Source: CAZNLH01 sp964573995 (GTDB taxonomy: Bacteria > Gemmatimonadota > CAZMKB01 > CAZNLH01). From it: 64,000 nt of DNA. The stretch is from the NCBI GenBank assembly GCA_964573995.1, contig CAZNLH010000001.1, positions 1-64,000 on the forward strand. The letters run 5' to 3'. The translations under genes and the position numbers were made by a program. This document shows positions 17,821 through 25,960 of the stretch, one piece after another (within the stretch, counting starts at the first letter, position 1; every line of letters starts with the position of its first letter). Below the pieces are notes generated by a model. The model ran no database searches, had not been told where the DNA came from, and saw only the letters and a list, made by a program, of their open reading frames with translations.

Positions 17821-18600
17821 TCAGAGTATCGCGATGAACAGTTTGGTCAGAAAAAAATCCACTACGAGTATCATGATCGACGCGGTAACGACCGCCCGGG
17901 TCGTCGAGCGCCCGACTCCCTCGGTGCCACCGGTCGTAGAGAGCCCGAAGTAACAACCTACCATGCTGACTATAAAACCGAAGAAGATCGGTTTTCCCAT
18001 TCCTGTGAAGAGATCCTCGAAGAGGATGGCGTCCATGGCCGATGTCCAGTAAAAGGTAGAGGACTGGCCAATAAAGATATGTGCAACGAGGTAACCACCA
18101 AGGATGGCGAATGCATCCGCCACGATGGCGAGGACCGGAGCCGCGACTACCCCCGCGAGCATCCGCGGTATGACGAGTTTCCTGATAGGGTCCGTCCCCA
18201 TCGCCCTCAGGGCGCTGATCTGCTCGCCGACCTCCATCGAACCCAGTTCGGCCGCGATCCCGGAACTGATCCTTCCGGCCAGCATGAGCGCCGAAAGGAC
18301 GGGTCCCAGTTCCCTCACCATCGTTATCGACACCAGTCTCCCCACGTACATCTTTGCCCCGAAGGCCTCCAACTCGTAGCCCGACTGGAGAGCGAGGACC
18401 ATACCCGTGAAGAGCCCCGTCAGGACGATGATGGTCAGGGAGCCTACGCCGATAAGATCCATCTGGGTGAAGGTGTCACGGATATAAAATGGGGGTTTGA
18501 AGAGGTGGGTTATGGAACGTCCCGAGAGGATGGAGAACTCCTGGACGCCGTAGAGGTAATTCTTCAGCGTTACACCCAACTGTTCGATCATTGGCTTCAT
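17821..18600 (-). CDS. mlaE: Phospholipid-transport permease, MlaE family
   Basis: The 259-residue permease has five to six membrane helices and family patterns RELGPVLSALMLAGRISSGIAAELGSM and EQISALRAMGTDP, the coupling segment of MlaE/YrbE proteins. It is the first gene of mlaE-mlaF-mlaD. The frame is open upstream through the tRNA-Gly gene, so the start is placed at the ATG at 18600 (MKPMIEQLG); the ATG at 18591 is also possible. No homologues of MlaA, MlaB or MlaC are in the window. Confidence 0.93.
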   Translation of the reverse strand: MKPMIEQLGVTLKNYLYGVQEFSILSGRSITHLFKPPFYIRDTFTQMDLIGVGSLTIIVLTGLFTGMVLALQSGYELEAFGAKMYVGRLVSITMVRELGPVLSALMLAGRISSGIAAELGSMEVGEQISALRAMGTDPIRKLVIPRMLAGVVAAPVLAIVADAFAILGGYLVAHIFIGQSSTFYWTSAMDAILFEDLFTGMGKPIFFGFIVSMVGCYFGLSTTGGTEGVGRSTTRAVVTASIMILVVDFFLTKLFIAIL

Positions 18601-18631
18601 AACATCTAATTTATCACTGCTAAAAATCAAT

Positions 18632-18650
18632 GGCAAGGATAATCCTTGCC
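18632..18650. promoter_or_regulatory. Perfect 9-bp inverted repeat upstream of mlaE
   Basis: GGCAAGGAT-A-ATCCTTGCC lies 31 bases before the mlaE start and 14 bases before the divergent tRNA promoter. The position suits an operator, but no regulator is identified. Confidence 0.4.
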
Positions 18651-18663
18651 TGCTCCGGCCCGC

Positions 18664-18692
18664 TTGACAAATGGGACGATCCGGCTTATTTT
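18664..18692 (+). promoter_or_regulatory. Sigma-70-type promoter for tRNA-Gly/tRNA-Cys
   Basis: TTGACA, 17-base spacer, TATTTT. A start near 18699 is just ahead of the tRNA-Gly gene. Confidence 0.6.
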
Positions 18693-18702
18693 TCAGGCAA
18701 GA

Positions 18703-18777
18703 GCGGGAATAGCTCAGTGGTAGAGCGCCACCTTGCCAAGGTGGATGTCGCGGGTTCAAGTCCCGTTTCCCGCTCCA
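18703..18777 (+). tRNA. tRNA-Gly (anticodon GCC)
   Basis: The acceptor stem is GCGGGAA/TTCCCGC. The anticodon stem CCACC/GGTGG encloses TTGCCAA, giving GCC. The T arm carries GGTTCAAGTCC. The discriminator is T and CCA is encoded. Confidence 0.96.
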
Positions 18778-18805
18778 TTTTTCTCTCTTCGATCTCGTGT
18801 ACAGC

Positions 18806-18880
<75 letters not shown>

Positions 18881-18980
18881 GTCTTATCGAAATGCCGTAG
18901 GCCTCCTCATTGACTTCATTCACCCATCGGGCTAACTTTCCACTGGATGTATCCGCCCAATGCTCGATGGAGTATAGCCA

Positions 18981-19619
18981 GTGCCGGTTTTCAAGGAAAT
19001 GAAGGTCCAGGTTCCCCTCGGCGAGGTCATGCGCCGGCTTGGCAGGAAGAAGTCGATGTCTGTCACGCCCGGGCTGGCCGCCATGGTCAACGAGGAGGTT
19101 GAACATTGCCGGGAACTGATGGGACCGATGGCCGTCTTCGACCGTTTCGCCATTACCCATGAGCGGGGGGGGATAGTCTCCATTAAAGATGCATTCTCCA
19201 TACACAGCGGGAACCTCTCGGACTGGGTGGCTGGATGCGATGAACTAGTGATTATGGTGGTAACCGTGGGGCCGGACATTGTCGCGCGCGCGCGCAGATT
19301 GATAGAGGAGGGCGAGGTGACCCGAGCCATGATCGTTGATGCAATAGGATCGGAAACGGTCGAGGAACTCGCGGATGTCGTGAACCGCATAATTCGCAAC
19401 ACGGTCCGCAAGGCGGCAACGAAGCGGTATTCACCCGGGTACGGAGATTGGAAGGTCACCGATCAGAAGGCCCTCCTGGGCCTTGTGGGAGCGGAAGAGA
19501 TAGGCGTGACGGTAAACGAGGCGTCCCAGATGATTCCCGAGAAAACGATCTCCGCCGTAATAGGGCTGGCAGGCATGGAGGGCGCCGCAGGGGGTTGCCG
19601 GCGTCAGGGGGGGACATAG
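18981..19619 (+). CDS. Stand-alone methionine-synthase reactivation-domain-like protein
   Basis: This 212-residue protein resembles the SAM-binding reactivation module of cobalamin-dependent methionine synthase. Its clearest marker is RYSPGYGDWKVTDQ, matching the R-x-S-x-GYG-type motif that binds SAM in MetH activation domains. It lies four bases upstream of a metH that ends after its B12 domain, so it probably supplies in trans the reductive methylation that rescues oxidised cobalamin. The GTG start follows GGAG at a normal distance. No signal peptide is seen. Known relatives sit next to truncated MetH in several phyla. Confidence 0.85.
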   Translation: MPVFKEMKVQVPLGEVMRRLGRKKSMSVTPGLAAMVNEEVEHCRELMGPMAVFDRFAITHERGGIVSIKDAFSIHSGNLSDWVAGCDELVIMVVTVGPDIVARARRLIEEGEVTRAMIVDAIGSETVEELADVVNRIIRNTVRKAATKRYSPGYGDWKVTDQKALLGLVGAEEIGVTVNEASQMIPEKTISAVIGLAGMEGAAGGCRRQGGT

Positions 19620-19623
19620 TAGG

Positions 19624-22041
19624 ATGGGTGGAGAGACCTTCAGAAGTAGACTCTCGAGAGAGATCCTGATACTTGACGGCAGTATGGGAGTCCTCGTAAG
19701 GAGCCTGGGCCTTCAGCCTGGCGAACCACCCGAGAACCTCATACTGAGGAAGCCGGAAGCGGTGGTGGAGATCCACCGCCGCTATCTCAAGGCCGGCGCC
19801 GACATCCTCCTGACAAATACCTTCGGGGCTACGAGGCTGAGGCTCAAGGACAACCGGCTCGACGACCGGCTTGAATCGATCAATCGCGATGCAGTTCGAA
19901 TGGCCCGAGAGGTGAGCGGAGGGCGTTCCTTCGTCGGCCTTTCAATGGGGCCACTTGGAAAATTCCTGTGGCCGATCGGGGAACTCCAGTTCGATGAGGC
20001 CGTGGCCCTCTACCGCGAACAGGTAGTGGCCGCGGTCCCGGAGGGTCCCGATCTCGCCGTCATAGAGACGATTTCAGACATCCGCGAGTTAAAGGCGGCG
20101 ATAGTCGCCGTGAGGTCGGAGTCGGACCTACCGATCGTGGCGCACATGACTTTCACGGAGGACGGCAGGACCGTCACGGGCACGGATCCTGTGACGTGCG
20201 TCACCGTGGCCAGCGCCATGGGCGTGGATGCCGTAGGGGCGAACTGCAGCGTGGGGCCGAAGGAATTGCTGCCGATCCTCGAGGAGATGTCCGGAGTGTC
20301 ACGGATTCCCCTATCCGCGGAGCCGAACGCCGGGTTGCCCAAGTTCGAAAGGGGGATAGAGACCTACCCCACGACTCCAACTGAGATGGCGGGATACGCC
20401 GTGGAATACGCGGACCTCGGCGTCAGGGTGATCGGCGCCTGCTGCGGTAGCACGCCCGATCATATCCGCGCCGTGCGCGAGGCGCTCGCTGACCGGCGGC
20501 CCGTGATGCTTGACAACGCCCCTCGCACCCGTCTTGCCGGGAGGACTCTTACCATAGAGGTCTCTGACGAATCACCGATAGTGGTAATCGGGGAGCGAAT
20601 CAACCCTTCGGGACGAAAAGATCTGACCAGGGCCATCGGGGCGAGGGACACGGGCTTTCTCAGGAAGGAGGCCGCTGAACAGGCAAGGCACGGCGCGCGC
20701 CTCCTCGATGTAAACATGGGTGTATCGGACAGGGATCCGGTGGGCACGATGGTCTGGGCGGTACGCACCGTTCAGCAGGCCTCTCCACTCCCCGTGATTA
20801 TCGACGCCTCCGACCCTGCAGTCGTTGAGGCCGCCTTGAGGGAGGTAGAGGGGAAGGCCATGATAAACTCCGTCTCAGGAGAGGAGGATTCGCTTGAGGC
20901 GCTGACTCCCCTGGCACGAAGATACGGGGCGGCCATCCTCGGGATAACCCTCGATGCGGACGGGATCCCGGACAGCGGGGAAAAGAGGCTGGAGATCGCG
21001 GGCAGGATAGTCGACTTTGCGCTCTCCATGGGAATTCTGCGCGAGGATATAGTAATCGATCCCCTTTCCCTACCGGTCTCGGCGGAGCAGCGTAAGGTAA
21101 TCGACAGCCTCGATTCCATAAGGCTGATCAAGGAAAGGTACGGCGTGAGGACGGTGATGGGGGTCAGCAACGTCTCGTTCGGGTTGCCGAGGCGGAGGAT
21201 CATAAACACCACGTTCCTGGCCATGGCGCTAAAGATGGGACTGGATATGCCAATCGTAAATCCCCTGGACGAGGCGGTCCGCGGGGTGATAGACGCCGCG
21301 AACCTACTCCTTGGAAGGGATGCAGGGGGAAAGAGGTACATCGGCAGTTACGGCGCCCGGCTGGGGGGCGAGGAAACGGTGCCTGTGGAGGCCGGAGAGG
21401 AGGGCATAGGGGAATCGATAGTCAGGTGTGTCCTCGAAGGAGACAGGGATGGGATCGACGGCCTGGTTGCGAGTGCCCTGGATGCCGGCATGTCGGCCCA
21501 GGAGATCACGGATCGTTTCCTTGTAAGGGCGATGGAGGAGGTCGGCGACCGTTTCGAGAAGAAGGTCTACTTTCTGCCGCAGGTCATACTATCGGCCGAG
21601 ACGATGCAGCGCGGGTTTCACCTGGTAAGGCCGCATCTCGAATCGCAGGGTAGGAACGACAGCGCCGGAAAGATCCTCTTCGCGACGGTGAAGGGAGACA
21701 TCCACGACATCGGTAAGAACATCTGCATCACTCTCCTCGAGAACCACGGCTTCGAGGTGGTAGACCTCGGCAAGAACGTGGAGACAAAGGTCATCGTAAG
21801 GAGGGCCCTCGAGGAGAAGGTGGATATCGTGGCGTTGAGCGCCCTGATGACCACCACGATGGTCCGGATGAAGGAGGTGATCGACGCGCTGAGGGAGAGT
21901 TCGATACGCGTGCCCACGATGATCGGCGGCGCGGTGGTCACACGTGGGTACGCCCGGGAGATAGGTGCGGATGGATACGGCGCCGACGCCGTCCAGGCGG
22001 TGAAGGAGGCCAAGCGCCTGGCCAGCGGGCCCGGCGCTTAG
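19624..22041 (+). CDS. metH: Cobalamin-dependent methionine synthase lacking the reactivation domain
   Basis: The 805-residue enzyme moves a methyl group from methyltetrahydrofolate to homocysteine through B12. Domains in order: homocysteine S-methyltransferase (1-290, zinc Cys in GANCSVGP and GACCGSTPDHI), pterin-binding domain (about 310-565, starting IGERINPSGRKDL), B12 cap (about 590-670), and cobalamin-binding Rossmann domain (670-800) with the base-off ligand His694 in GDIHDIGKN. It is about 400 residues shorter than E. coli MetH because the SAM-binding reactivation domain is absent; the preceding gene probably provides it. Confidence 0.95.
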   Translation: MGGETFRSRLSREILILDGSMGVLVRSLGLQPGEPPENLILRKPEAVVEIHRRYLKAGADILLTNTFGATRLRLKDNRLDDRLESINRDAVRMAREVSGGRSFVGLSMGPLGKFLWPIGELQFDEAVALYREQVVAAVPEGPDLAVIETISDIRELKAAIVAVRSESDLPIVAHMTFTEDGRTVTGTDPVTCVTVASAMGVDAVGANCSVGPKELLPILEEMSGVSRIPLSAEPNAGLPKFERGIETYPTTPTEMAGYAVEYADLGVRVIGACCGSTPDHIRAVREALADRRPVMLDNAPRTRLAGRTLTIEVSDESPIVVIGERINPSGRKDLTRAIGARDTGFLRKEAAEQARHGARLLDVNMGVSDRDPVGTMVWAVRTVQQASPLPVIIDASDPAVVEAALREVEGKAMINSVSGEEDSLEALTPLARRYGAAILGITLDADGIPDSGEKRLEIAGRIVDFALSMGILREDIVIDPLSLPVSAEQRKVIDSLDSIRLIKERYGVRTVMGVSNVSFGLPRRRIINTTFLAMALKMGLDMPIVNPLDEAVRGVIDAANLLLGRDAGGKRYIGSYGARLGGEETVPVEAGEEGIGESIVRCVLEGDRDGIDGLVASALDAGMSAQEITDRFLVRAMEEVGDRFEKKVYFLPQVILSAETMQRGFHLVRPHLESQGRNDSAGKILFATVKGDIHDIGKNICITLLENHGFEVVDLGKNVETKVIVRRALEEKVDIVALSALMTTTMVRMKEVIDALRESSIRVPTMIGGAVVTRGYAREIGADGYGADAVQAVKEAKRLASGPGA

Positions 22042-22050
22042 GCGGCCGGA

Positions 22051-23898
22051 ATGGCGTTGAGCAGGGGCAGTCTTTCATACGTAGCGGCAATTCTTTTGCC
22101 GGTCATCCTCGCCGGCGTCGTCCTGGGGGCGGTGAGCGGTATCTCGGACGTGGTTGCAAACTCATATATCCGTCACGGCATGTGGGAAATCGCCTTCTGG
22201 ACCGTGGCGAAGTCCGTCAACCACGATCTTTCCGTATTCGCGGCGATAGCCCTGGCGGACGTCATCCTCTTCCTGTTACTCAGACTCGCCCGTGTCTCCC
22301 CGGAAAGGTCGTTCGTCTACGTTGTCCTTCCCGTCTCGGTGGTAGGCATCATCGTGATGTACGGATTGCCCTTCTGGCCGGTCTTCAGGTCCAACCCCGG
22401 GAGGTTGCTGGGAAAGACGAACTTCCTGGCTTACGCGGCCTCATCCCTCCTGCTTCTTGTCCTGCTGGCCCTTTGGACGGCGCAACTGGGGCGCCGCTTC
22501 GTGAAGAAGCACGGTGACCGGCCGGCTGGTGTCCTGGCGAGCCCCGTAGTCATACTGTGCGTTGTCCTCGTCCCCGCGGCGGCGAACATGCTTGACTGGG
22601 TAGCATGGTCGTCTCCTCCGTCACAGGCACGAAACGTCATCCTGATATCGATCGACACGCTTCGGGCCGACCACCTGAGTTGCTACGGCTACGGGAAGCC
22701 GGTCTCCCCAAACATCGATCGATTCTCTGAGGGCTCCCTAAGATTCACGAGGGCCGTCAGCCAGTCGTCGTGGACCCTTCCTTCCCACGCCTCCCTGTTT
22801 ACCGGCTATTACCCATCCGAGCACGGCGCGGTAAACAACCACAGGAGGATTCCAAGGTCATACATGACAGTGACCGAGATATTGAGGAACGCCGGGTTCT
22901 CTACCGCGGCATTCACCGGGGGAGGGTACCTCAACCCGATCTTCGGCTTCGACCAGGGCTTCATGGAATACAGGCACTTGCGGGCACTTGATTCAGCGGA
23001 GGTCTGGAAGTTCATCGACGGGCACGGTGATGGGCCTTTCTTCCTCTTCCTGCATACCTATAAGGTGCACAATTACGATGCCCCGAAAGACCTGCTGGAG
23101 GCGCTCGGCGGCAGGTACCGGGATGAATTCAACAACCTGTCGAGCATCATGTCCTTCGTGGATGATCACCTGTATCACAACTTGGATAAAGGATCACGGG
23201 CGAAGATGGAGTATCTCAGGGACAGGTACGACCTGGCGATAGAGGGGATCGACCGGCAGTTCGGGGCCCTGATGCAGGGGTTGGAGGCCAGGGGGCTCCT
23301 GGACGACACCATCGTGATCTTTCTCTCCGACCACGGGGAGGAATTCGGAGAGCACGGGCACACGTATCACGGCGGCACCCTCTTCAATGAAATGATACAT
23401 GTCCCGCTCATAGTCAGGATCCCGGGGCTCCAATCCCGCGGCCGGAGGATCGATTCCGTTGTGGAAATCCTGGACGTGATGCCGACGATACTGGAACTCG
23501 CCGGGTTGCCTCCACCCGCGGGAATCGAGGGCCACAGCCTTGTACCCCTGATCGCCGGCGGGCCGGCCGGAGGGGTCGACGGCCTCGCCTTCAGCGAGAT
23601 AAACTCGCACGTAACGGAGAAGTACGCGGTATGTGATTCCACGTCTAAACTGATCTATTCCCCCATGACCAATGGGCTCCCGATACCCGGAGACGGGCTC
23701 GTAGACTCCTACAGGATCACCTGGGGGGCAGCCTGGGAGGAAACAAGGGATGATGGGATGAAGGGACGCCTATCCGGTCCGTTCCGGGGATGGTTCCGGA
23801 AGATGAAAAGGGAAAGCGGCACCGGATCCAGCGAGAAGGAGGTAGAACTCAACCCCGAGGTCCAGGAGGAACTGAAGGCCCTGGGGTACGTGCAGTAG
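22051..23898 (+). CDS. Membrane-anchored sulfatase/alkaline-phosphatase-superfamily enzyme
   Basis: This 615-residue protein has about five N-terminal membrane helices (1-185) and a periplasmic hydrolase domain. Metal-site motifs are ISIDTLRADHLSCYGY and FLSDHGEEFGEHG. The nucleophile region reads SSWTLPSHASLFTG, so the residue at the sulfatase Cys/Ser position is Thr (T242). No C-x-P-x-R formylglycine signature exists, so activity as a classical sulfatase is unlikely. A Thr nucleophile is known in phosphoethanolamine and phosphoglycerol transferases, making transfer of a head group to a lipid or glycan a better guess. It follows metH by nine bases, perhaps only through shared transcription. 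Confidence 0.82.
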   Translation: MALSRGSLSYVAAILLPVILAGVVLGAVSGISDVVANSYIRHGMWEIAFWTVAKSVNHDLSVFAAIALADVILFLLLRLARVSPERSFVYVVLPVSVVGIIVMYGLPFWPVFRSNPGRLLGKTNFLAYAASSLLLLVLLALWTAQLGRRFVKKHGDRPAGVLASPVVILCVVLVPAAANMLDWVAWSSPPSQARNVILISIDTLRADHLSCYGYGKPVSPNIDRFSEGSLRFTRAVSQSSWTLPSHASLFTGYYPSEHGAVNNHRRIPRSYMTVTEILRNAGFSTAAFTGGGYLNPIFGFDQGFMEYRHLRALDSAEVWKFIDGHGDGPFFLFLHTYKVHNYDAPKDLLEALGGRYRDEFNNLSSIMSFVDDHLYHNLDKGSRAKMEYLRDRYDLAIEGIDRQFGALMQGLEARGLLDDTIVIFLSDHGEEFGEHGHTYHGGTLFNEMIHVPLIVRIPGLQSRGRRIDSVVEILDVMPTILELAGLPPPAGIEGHSLVPLIAGGPAGGVDGLAFSEINSHVTEKYAVCDSTSKLIYSPMTNGLPIPGDGLVDSYRITWGAAWEETRDDGMKGRLSGPFRGWFRKMKRESGTGSSEKEVELNPEVQEELKALGYVQ

Positions 23899-23917
23899 AA
23901 ATTATGACTTGTGCCGA

Positions 23918-23939
23918 TTTCCCTCGATATCGAGGGAAA
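23918..23939. repeat. 22-bp perfect palindrome after the sulfatase-superfamily gene
   Basis: TTTCCCTCGAT and its exact reverse complement form a perfect palindrome 20 bases after the stop codon. It has no T-tract on either side, so it is at best a weak terminator. The rest of the 345-base gap to tRNA-Leu shows only the tRNA promoter. Confidence 0.5.
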
Positions 23940-24156
23940 GATTCCCGCTTCTATAAGAAACATCTTGACAATATCCCGATGGTATCGTCGACATAGAGTC
24001 GTTCGGGTTTAGGGTGATTGAGTGATCTGTCGGCAATCATTGATACTTTCTCGAGTGCCCGAGAGAGCCCTCCTCCCAGCAAGGAAAGCACGACAATCCA
24101 GTTGCTAAAACACGACTGTTGAAATAAGCCGCGCAATGTCCTGTACGACGTCGGCC

Positions 24157-24185
24157 TTGACGGTAGAACGGAAGCGTCTTAAACT
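24157..24185 (+). promoter_or_regulatory. Probable promoter for tRNA-Leu
   Basis: TTGACG, 17-base spacer, TAAACT. The start would fall about 50 bases before the tRNA. Confidence 0.45.
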
Positions 24186-24243
24186 ACAGTGGAGTTTTGT
24201 GTGTACGTGGTAGTAAAGGCGAACCGAATGCTCCTGGATATGT

Positions 24244-24328
24244 GCCGAGGTGGCGGAATTGGCAGACGCAGGGGACTTAAAATCCCCTGGACCCCTGGTC
24301 CGTGCCGGTTCGATCCCGGCCCTCGGCA
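24244..24328 (+). tRNA. tRNA-Leu (anticodon TAA)
   Basis: This class II tRNA has acceptor stem GCCGAGG/CCTCGGC, anticodon stem GGGGA/TCCCC with loop CTTAAAA (anticodon TAA, codon UUA), and a long variable arm around GGACCCCTGGTCC. The discriminator is A and CCA is not encoded. Confidence 0.95.
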
Positions 24329-24339
24329 TCTCCAATGTA

Positions 24340-25380
24340 TCATGTAAACGCCCCTTCCGGAACAAGTCCACGGAGCGATGCCTCCCTCCATTTTAACTGT
24401 TCCCTGTAAGTCTGGTGGGGCTTGAATGGATGGACGCCCTCCTCGGGGTCATCCCCCCGGACCTCCATCTCTGAAGGGAGGCCGGCCCCCATCCCATCAA
24501 GGTAGCAATAATAGAGGTAACCGATCTCCTCGAGGTTGAACCCCATGACATGGGCGGCCAGAGAGTCAGCGGCCAGGAAGTCCGTACTCGCGATCACGAC
24601 ACCGAGGTCGACCGCTGTTCCGGCGATGGGCCCGTTCCCTTCCATCCCGACCGTTCCGTCTATTACCGACAGGTGGGGCCGGACGACGTGCGCCAGTTTA
24701 TAGAGATTGAGGTGGATGGCGGGATAGCCCTGGTGCATCGCCAGCTTGTCGCTGTGAATCGTGCGACGGTTGATCCAGTCCCTGACCGCCTGCAGTGGAG
24801 GCCAGTCCCTTACGAAGGGTGGGATGATCGACCCGAGTCCGATGCCGGCAAACCTTTCCACGGCCGACCCGGATCCCTCTTTCTGGTCACGGATGAGCCC
24901 TCCCATTATGACGTTCTTCAATGAGAGTGTAGCGATCACCGTGTCGTGTGTCTTTGGCGGGCCTACTGAGATGATGTAGTCACTGTCAACGAGGGTGCGG
25001 GCCATCCTGAGCCGGACGGGCCGGAGCCTGCGGTTGAAGGCATCGACCTCGATCCAGCCGTCACGGTTGAGGTCGATCAACTCAATGGAAAACTCCTCTT
25101 TCAGGGGCAGGTAGTTGAAGTTACGGTACCCCTGCATCGTGTCAGAGAAGGATGCGCCCTCCGCCACCACAGCCTTTACGCCGTGCCGGTCTTCCAGGAA
25201 TCGGAGGACCGTCCGTACCGCATCGACGTGTGTCGCGGCCAGGGGGCGGGTGGTCGATACGAAATTGGGTTTTATCACTACTTTCTTCCCCGGCCTGATC
25301 TCATCCGAGATGAGTTCCAGTGCCTTCCGGATGGTCTCCGACCGGTTCATTCCGCGAACGAGTGCTACCGGTGATGACAT
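24340..25380 (-). CDS. DUF362-domain protein
   Basis: This 346-residue protein belongs to DUF362. Typical features are KVVIKPNFVS near the N-terminus, THVDAVRTVLRFL, AEGASFSDT, DSDYIISVGPPKTHDTVIATLSLKNVIMG, and the later VIDGTVGMEGNGPIAGTAVDLGVVIAS. The family is widespread and some members carry iron-sulfur domains, but this one has no ferredoxin-like Cys cluster. Its biochemical role is unknown. The ATG follows AGAGG at a normal distance. It is convergent with the tRNA-Leu gene and divergent from the GGDEF-ATPase gene. Confidence 0.88.
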   Translation of the reverse strand: MSSPVALVRGMNRSETIRKALELISDEIRPGKKVVIKPNFVSTTRPLAATHVDAVRTVLRFLEDRHGVKAVVAEGASFSDTMQGYRNFNYLPLKEEFSIELIDLNRDGWIEVDAFNRRLRPVRLRMARTLVDSDYIISVGPPKTHDTVIATLSLKNVIMGGLIRDQKEGSGSAVERFAGIGLGSIIPPFVRDWPPLQAVRDWINRRTIHSDKLAMHQGYPAIHLNLYKLAHVVRPHLSVIDGTVGMEGNGPIAGTAVDLGVVIASTDFLAADSLAAHVMGFNLEEIGYLYYCYLDGMGAGLPSEMEVRGDDPEEGVHPFKPHQTYREQLKWREASLRGLVPEGAFT

Positions 25381-25502
25381 TGAAAGAACCTCTTGATGGG
25401 GATTAAGGGCGCCTTATCAAATCTGATCACTTGGGCCCCTTGTGTCAATCGATGAGAGTGCATTCTCCTAATCTTCGACTTGGGTTCATCTCCCGGTTTG
25501 TT

Positions 25503-25634
25503 GGTGCAAAGGCCCTTCATCTATAGGTCCCGATATCTACATTGACCTGGGCCTTTGCACACACCCCCGTCGGGACACCATCCCTCCCGGCCCTCATTGA
25601 TGGAGGTCGTGCCGTACCGTGAGAGCCTGTTTGC
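25503..25634 (+). repeat. Dispersed intergenic repeat, copy B
   Basis: Second copy of the element at 13086-13216, in the same orientation. The perfect 12-bp inverted arms are at 25504-25515 and 25549-25560. Shared blocks include AGGTCCCGATATC and ACACACCCCCGTCGGGACA. The gap 25381-25960 otherwise holds a promoter at 25840 and nothing else I recognise. Confidence 0.8.
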
Positions 25635-25839
25635 ATATCCGCGCGGGTGGCGCCGATGCGGGCGTTCGGCGACAGGACCCGCGCGGTACGAAGCGGAAAA
25701 TCTGCAAAGTAACTTCGGGGACAGGACAATAGATAGTAGTTGAGCATCAAGTTATAACCAGCATGGAGGGATTTTCCGGTACACTTGGGGTTGTATGCGG
25801 AAAAGTTGATCCAGGGGGTAAAAACTAAACTAATAATAT

Positions 25840-25868
25840 TGACAATAGGAAAATTGTGGGTTATATTG
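25840..25868 (+). promoter_or_regulatory. Strong sigma-70-type promoter for the GGDEF-ATPase-TPR gene
   Basis: TTGACA, 17-base spacer, TATATT in an AT-rich stretch. The predicted start is about 85 bases before the ATG at 25961. Confidence 0.7.
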
Positions 25869-25960
25869 TAATACTGGCGCAGAGGCCGCGCATCCAGTTC
25901 GGTGACTATATTCCAAGCAGGGTCCCTGGTAATATACCCATTTAAGGGAGTGCACGCCCA

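Noticed and set aside
18910..18938. TTGACT-17-TAACTT as promoter of the MetH activator gene
   Set aside because: The -10 box matches only 3 of 6 positions, so it was not listed as a feature.
23966..23995. TTGACA at 23966 as a promoter
   Set aside because: No acceptable -10 hexamer lies 16-18 bases downstream and no gene follows closely.
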